A stretch of 64,000 nt of DNA, taken from contig NZ_CP034412.1 of the NCBI RefSeq assembly GCF_006094275.1, positions 62,001 through 126,000 on the forward strand, given 5' to 3'. The stretch is from Glutamicibacter creatinolyticus. GTDB lineage: Bacteria; Actinomycetota; Actinomycetes; Actinomycetales; Micrococcaceae. The position numbers and the translations under genes are program-made. Positions 60,650-64,000 of this stretch are shown here, one piece after another (the stretch's first letter is position 1; each line of letters begins with the position of its first letter). The notes under the pieces were generated by a model that saw only the letters and a list, made by a program, of their open reading frames with translations, had not been told where the DNA came from and did no database searches.

Positions 60650-61894
60650 TCAGGTGGCGCGGCGGCGCAGTGACTTTTCCAGCCCGCTGGCCGCCAGCAG
60701 GGCGCAGCAGAACCAGATGGCCCCGGCCGGGCCCAGGCCCACCGCCGCGGTGCCGGCCACCATCGGCACCACCACCTGGCCCAACCGGTTGCCCATGAGC
60801 CGCACCGCCAGCGCAGCCCCGCGGTCCTGCCCGGGCACGGAGGTGGAGACCATGGTCATGGTCAGCGGCTGGCCCAGGCCCAGCAGGAACCCGCCGGCGA
60901 ACAGCGCCAGCGAGGCCACGCCCAGGTGCTCCATCAGCAGGGGCACCAGGGCGATGGCCAGCCCGGAGCCGAAGAGGCTTCCCAGCACCATCTTCTGCCG
61001 GTCAAAGCGCTTCGAGGCCCACGGCAGGATCAGCCGGGAGAGCACCGAGGCGGCGCCGCGCACCGCCAGCAGCACCCCGACGGTGGTCGGCGCCACCGCG
61101 TGATGTTCGGCCACCAGCGGCAGGAACGCGGCCAGGATGTCAATGATCGCCAGCAGCGTCAGCGAGGCGAACATGTGCGAGGCCATCCCCGGGATCCTGA
61201 TGATGGAAAGAATGGTGGCCTGGGAGCGCGCCGGTGCACCCTGCGCCCGGGCCGGCCCATCCACCGCCTCGGTGCGTCCTGCCCGGCGTGGCTGCAGGTT
61301 CGGCAGCAGCAGCGGGATAGCCACCGCGGCAATTACCGCGCCCAGCCACAGGGATAGGGCGATGTCCCCGGAACGCTGTGTGGACTGCAGCTGCGCATCG
61401 TTGCCCAGGATCAGCCCGCCCAGCAGCGGTCCAAGGAACTGGCCCACCGAATAGGCGGCCGTGAACCAGCCGAACCCCTTGTCCAACTGGTCATCGGGGA
61501 AGAAGCGGGCAATGGAGGACTGCCCGCCAATGGTGAACATCAGGTGGCCCATGCCCAGCACCGCGCTGCCCGCGGCCACCACCAGGACGCCCGGGGCGCT
61601 GGCGATGGCCGCCGCGCCGAGCACGAACAGCAGCACCCCGGCCAGCATCAGGTAGCGGATGCGGCGGATGCGGGAACTGGCCCTTCCCAGCCACATGGCG
61701 CTGAGCAGCGGCAGCAGGGCGTACGCTGCGGTGGTCAAACCCACCGCCACCGGCCCGGCGGAGAAGGTCAGCAGCTTGTAGGTGGTCACCGGGCGCACCA
61801 GGTTCAGCGTGGTCTGGGTGAGAATTGCGGTGAGAATCAGAACCAGAAGCCATCGGCCGGTGCCCGTAGCTGGCCGTCGTGGTTCTTCGCTCAA
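60650..61894 (-). CDS. MFS transporter
   Basis: A 414-residue transporter with about twelve helices. Visible features are LSAMWLGRASSRIRRIRYLM after helix 2, a cytoplasmic central loop (about residues 205-225) and a second-half SRLILPWASKRFDRQKMVLG. It resembles multidrug or sugar-efflux MFS proteins; the substrate is unknown. The start appears to be TTG 61894 with only a weak purine stretch upstream, so a downstream start is possible. Confidence 0.82.
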   Translation of the reverse strand: MSEEPRRPATGTGRWLLVLILTAILTQTTLNLVRPVTTYKLLTFSAGPVAVGLTTAAYALLPLLSAMWLGRASSRIRRIRYLMLAGVLLFVLGAAAIASAPGVLVVAAGSAVLGMGHLMFTIGGQSSIARFFPDDQLDKGFGWFTAAYSVGQFLGPLLGGLILGNDAQLQSTQRSGDIALSLWLGAVIAAVAIPLLLPNLQPRRAGRTEAVDGPARAQGAPARSQATILSIIRIPGMASHMFASLTLLAIIDILAAFLPLVAEHHAVAPTTVGVLLAVRGAASVLSRLILPWASKRFDRQKMVLGSLFGSGLAIALVPLLMEHLGVASLALFAGGFLLGLGQPLTMTMVSTSVPGQDRGAALAVRLMGNRLGQVVVPMVAGTAAVGLGPAGAIWFCCALLAASGLEKSLRRRAT

Positions 61895-61949
61895 TCTGCC
61901 CGCCCTGGTCGCCTGGAATCTGCCAAGCTACAACTTATCGCGCCCGCGG

Positions 61950-62615
61950 CTAATCGAGGCAATCATTGCGCCACATGTGGGCGCAGGCCTCCAGGTCCTC
62001 GGCGGTGCGCACCAGGGCGGTGGCCCGCTGGGTCAGCACGCTGCCGCGCACCGCATTGGCCAGATCCGCGGCGTCCGCATGCTCCGCCATGCCCAGGGCG
62101 ATGACCCGGCAATAGGCGGCCGTGCGTTCCAGGGCATGGGCGAAGTCCCCGTCAAAGGCGCCGGAGAGAATCGAGTCGGCCATCCTGCGCAGCTCATCGG
62201 CTGTCGGCGGCTCCGCCGCCCCGGCCACGATCCGGTCCACCTCGGCCCGCTCGGCCCCGGCACGGAACCGGGTGGCCATCACCTCCGGGTTGTTCAGCGT
62301 CGCGGTGCGGATGGCGTACAGCCGCCACAGGGCACCGGGCAGCGAGCGGGCCGGGGCTTCGCTCCACAGCTCGGCCAGCACCTCGATGCCCTCATCCTCG
62401 GCCACGGCCACCAGCCGGGCACTGACCTTCGGATCCTGGTTGGCCAGCCCGCCGTGCACAAAGGCGCGGGCCGAGAGGTGCGCGGCTTCCGAAACGCGCG
62501 CGGGATCGGCACCACCCACGTAGGCTTCGAACTCGCGGGGGGTGAATGGCTTGGGCTTGTGGTGGCGGAATCCGGAGTCGTGGGGGACCTTGGAACCTGC
62601 GCGTGGGCCTTTCAT
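61950..62615 (-). CDS. Conserved actinobacterial protein, unknown function
   Basis: A 221-residue soluble, almost entirely helical protein, rich in Ala, Arg and Glu. The N-terminus is basic (SGFRHHKPKPFTPREFE). No motif I recognise; genes like it occur in related actinobacteria. ATG 62615 follows TATTCT (62628-62623) by 7 nt, consistent with leaderless expression. It lies upstream of the MFS gene in the same direction (55-bp gap). Confidence 0.75.
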   Translation of the reverse strand: MKGPRAGSKVPHDSGFRHHKPKPFTPREFEAYVGGADPARVSEAAHLSARAFVHGGLANQDPKVSARLVAVAEDEGIEVLAELWSEAPARSLPGALWRLYAIRTATLNNPEVMATRFRAGAERAEVDRIVAGAAEPPTADELRRMADSILSGAFDGDFAHALERTAAYCRVIALGMAEHADAADLANAVRGSVLTQRATALVRTAEDLEACAHMWRNDCLD

Positions 62616-62803
62616 GGTGTCGAGAATACTCCCTGTTGCTGGGTGGGTGGTCTAAAAGCGGCGGCCAGCCAGTCTACGCCACCGTGGCGCCCGGGGGCAG
62701 TTAGCTGGCACACCCCGTGGGGGAGGGAGTCAGCACTGGGCTGACCTGCGGATTAAGAGCGGGTGGCGGTGATCGGGTAACATTGATCTTGGCTAAATGC
62801 CGT

Positions 62804-62879
62804 GCGCCTTTAGCTCAGTTGGTAGAGCACTGGACTTTTAATCCATTGGTCGTGGGTTCGAGCCCCACAGGGCGCACCA
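62804..62879 (+). tRNA. tRNA-Lys (anticodon TTT)
   Basis: A 76-nt cloverleaf with acceptor GCGCCTT pairing AGGGCGC, D arm GCTC-GAGC, anticodon loop CTTTTAA (anticodon TTT), T arm GTGGG-TTCGAGC-CCCAC and an encoded CCA. The outermost anticodon-stem pair is a C-T mismatch. Confidence 0.96.
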
Positions 62880-62883
62880 TCAA

Positions 62884-62927
62884 GATCGGGTCCGGCGAGG
62901 AACACCTCGTGGGGCCCGATCGTTTTT
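62884..62927 (+). terminator. Terminator after tRNA-Lys
   Basis: GATCGGGTCC (62884-62893) pairs with GGGCCCGATC (62912-62921) with one wobble, an inner CGAGG-AACA-CCTCG hairpin sits on top, and five T follow (62923-62927). Confidence 0.88.
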
Positions 62928-62952
62928 GTTTCGTGCATCCGCGGCGAGGCGG

Positions 62953-63567
62953 TTATGGCGTGGACCGGTCAGGGGACGCGGCGAGCCGCTCAAGAAACAC
63001 CCCGACGCGCTGCATCAGCAGCGCAGTGGCCTGCGGATCGTGGCCGGGCAGGGAACTGTCGGTGAACAGGTGGGCCCGTCCCGGGTAGGTGAAAAGCTGC
63101 GCCAGCCCGGCGCCCGGACCCTGCACGAACTGCTGCGCCGCGTCCAGGTCCCCTTCATGGGCGAAAAACGGGTCATCAGCCATGCCGTGGATCTGCACCG
63201 GCACGGTACTCGGCCACGGCCCGAAGGACCAGGAGGCCTGCGGGTCCACAAAGGACTCCAGCAGCAGGGCACCACGCGCCCCGGCCCGCCGCTGGGCGAA
63301 GCGCTGGGCCAACATCACGCCCCAGGAGATCCCGGCATAGACCAGATCCTGCGGCAGGGCGCCCACCAGCTCATCGGCCCGCTGGTTCACCGTCTCCTGC
63401 CCGAGCCGCTGCACCAGCTCCATCCCGGAGGGAATGTCGGGCGGCAATTCGCCGGCAAAGAAGTCCGGTGTGTGAACGACGTGCCCGGCCTGCTCCAATT
63501 CATCGGCCAGTGCGCGCACCCCGTCGGTCAGGCCCTGCACGTGGTGGAACAAGATGACTTCGGCCAT
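62953..63567 (-). CDS. Dienelactone hydrolase family protein
   Basis: A 204-residue alpha/beta hydrolase of the dienelactone hydrolase family. The nucleophile elbow reads AGISWGVMLAQ, with Ser where classical dienelactone hydrolases have Cys. The acid is in HGMADDPFF and the histidine in YPGRAHLFTD. It is likely a cytoplasmic esterase of unknown substrate. It is transcribed towards the tRNA-Lys terminator. ATG 63567 follows a purine-rich stretch. Confidence 0.86.
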   Translation of the reverse strand: MAEVILFHHVQGLTDGVRALADELEQAGHVVHTPDFFAGELPPDIPSGMELVQRLGQETVNQRADELVGALPQDLVYAGISWGVMLAQRFAQRRAGARGALLLESFVDPQASWSFGPWPSTVPVQIHGMADDPFFAHEGDLDAAQQFVQGPGAGLAQLFTYPGRAHLFTDSSLPGHDPQATALLMQRVGVFLERLAASPDRSTP

Positions 63568-63664
63568 GGGGGCTCCTGAGAGTGGGAGAGGCGGGGATGC
63601 GCCCGATCCTAGGGTGTGGGCCGCAGCGCGTCAACGTCCCGCCGCCGCTAACGCCCGCCACCGC

Positions 63665-63916
63665 CTAGCGTTCGTCCACCAGGTTCTCGATGCGCTGGGG
63701 CAGGTGCTGAAGCGCCGAATCCCAGCCGGGCATCTCACTGTTGATCTCCACGCTGTACCCCTCGGTCAGGATGAACTCGGCGCAGGTCAGGGTCTGTGAT
63801 CCGGAGGTGCTTTCGTAGATGAAGGCGCGGCGGATGTCATGCCACAACAAGGTGGCGGACTCGTCGATGACCAGCCCGGTGGGTTGAACCTCGACGGTGC
63901 GCTGCGGGTAGCTCAT
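63665..63916 (-). CDS. Small protein of unknown function
   Basis: An 83-residue protein beginning MSYPQRTVEVQPTGL. It is acidic with alternating strands and no membrane segment or known motif. GAAGG lies 5-6 nt before ATG 63916; an upstream in-frame extension is Arg/Pro-rich and rejected. Unrecognised. Confidence 0.6.
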   Translation of the reverse strand: MSYPQRTVEVQPTGLVIDESATLLWHDIRRAFIYESTSGSQTLTCAEFILTEGYSVEINSEMPGWDSALQHLPQRIENLVDER

Positions 63917-64000
63917 GGGGGCCTTCCGTGGCTGAAAACGTGCTTTCGTCCCAGTGTAAGGGCAGGATGCGGCGAATCCGGAAGGCCCGGGCCGCAACTC

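Overview
The window comes from a high-GC Gram-positive actinobacterium of the order Micrococcales, most likely family Micrococcaceae (Arthrobacter/Glutamicibacter relatives). The support is actinobacterial 16S signatures, a tRNA-free 16S-23S spacer, an Lsr2 nucleoid protein, several actinobacterium-typical families (HExxH DUF2342 protein, DUF3180, DUF2520, DUF222-HNH) and the block order pheA / diacylglycerol kinase / serS. I do not name a species. Almost everything looks like chromosomal backbone.

Layout. 0-3.4 kb: pheA, a lipid kinase and serS. 3.4-7.4 kb: a metal-efflux module (P-type ATPase, separate HMA metallochaperone, cysteine-bearing Crp/Fnr regulator) and a HAD phosphatase. 7.4-9.5 kb: a DUF222-HNH protein and an unrecognised HTH-like protein. 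9.6-14.7 kb: an accessory-looking cluster with a membrane Ser/Thr kinase, two related secreted/membrane-anchored proteins (one with a VWA domain) and an XRE regulator whose divergent promoter carries two matching inverted repeats. 14.7-18.8 kb: membrane protein, pcp, rmuC, YCII, PH-like protein, ppa. 18.9-31.4 kb: a co-directional block of dacB, DUF2342, tilS, hpt, ftsH, folE, folP, folB-folK fusion, DUF3180, two bacterial PH-domain proteins, DUF2520 protein and panC. It serves wall synthesis, tRNA modification, proteolysis, folate and pantothenate. 31.4-32.4 kb: a nitronate monooxygenase-like enzyme. 32.4-38.7 kb: one rRNA operon with two promoters. 38.7-46 kb: M13 peptidase, lysS, small membrane protein, lsr2, clpC, MFS transporter. 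47.2-53 kb: argA-type acetyltransferase, mutY, an anchored protein, disA, radA, FUSC-type protein. 53.1-60.5 kb: phosphate uptake, with pstSCAB and pit/PhoU-like operons separated by about 1.2 kb of decayed genes. 60.6-64 kb: MFS transporter, an unknown, tRNA-Lys, an alpha/beta hydrolase and a small unknown.

Points that stand out. (1) The 3' end of the 5S rRNA gene plus its trailer is duplicated as a perfect 69-bp tandem repeat, and only the second copy keeps the terminator hairpin. (2) Both phosphate operons carry upstream boxes sharing an identical 11-mer in 11-bp phased arrays, which looks like a shared PhoP regulon. (3) At least twelve genes have a TAnnnT-like -10 hexamer only 6-9 nt before the start codon, so many transcripts are probably leaderless. 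(4) Three convergent gene pairs share one CTAG, giving TAG stops on both strands. (5) The VWA/kinase/XRE cluster has a clear regulatory architecture but no function I recognise, and is the best candidate for an undescribed system. (6) The pst-pit gap holds a frameshifted membrane-protein/HTH pair and a fragment resembling a conjugation coupling protein.

The long reading frames opposite ftsH, radA, the ATPase, M13 peptidase and VWA genes are GC-rich shadows and were left out.
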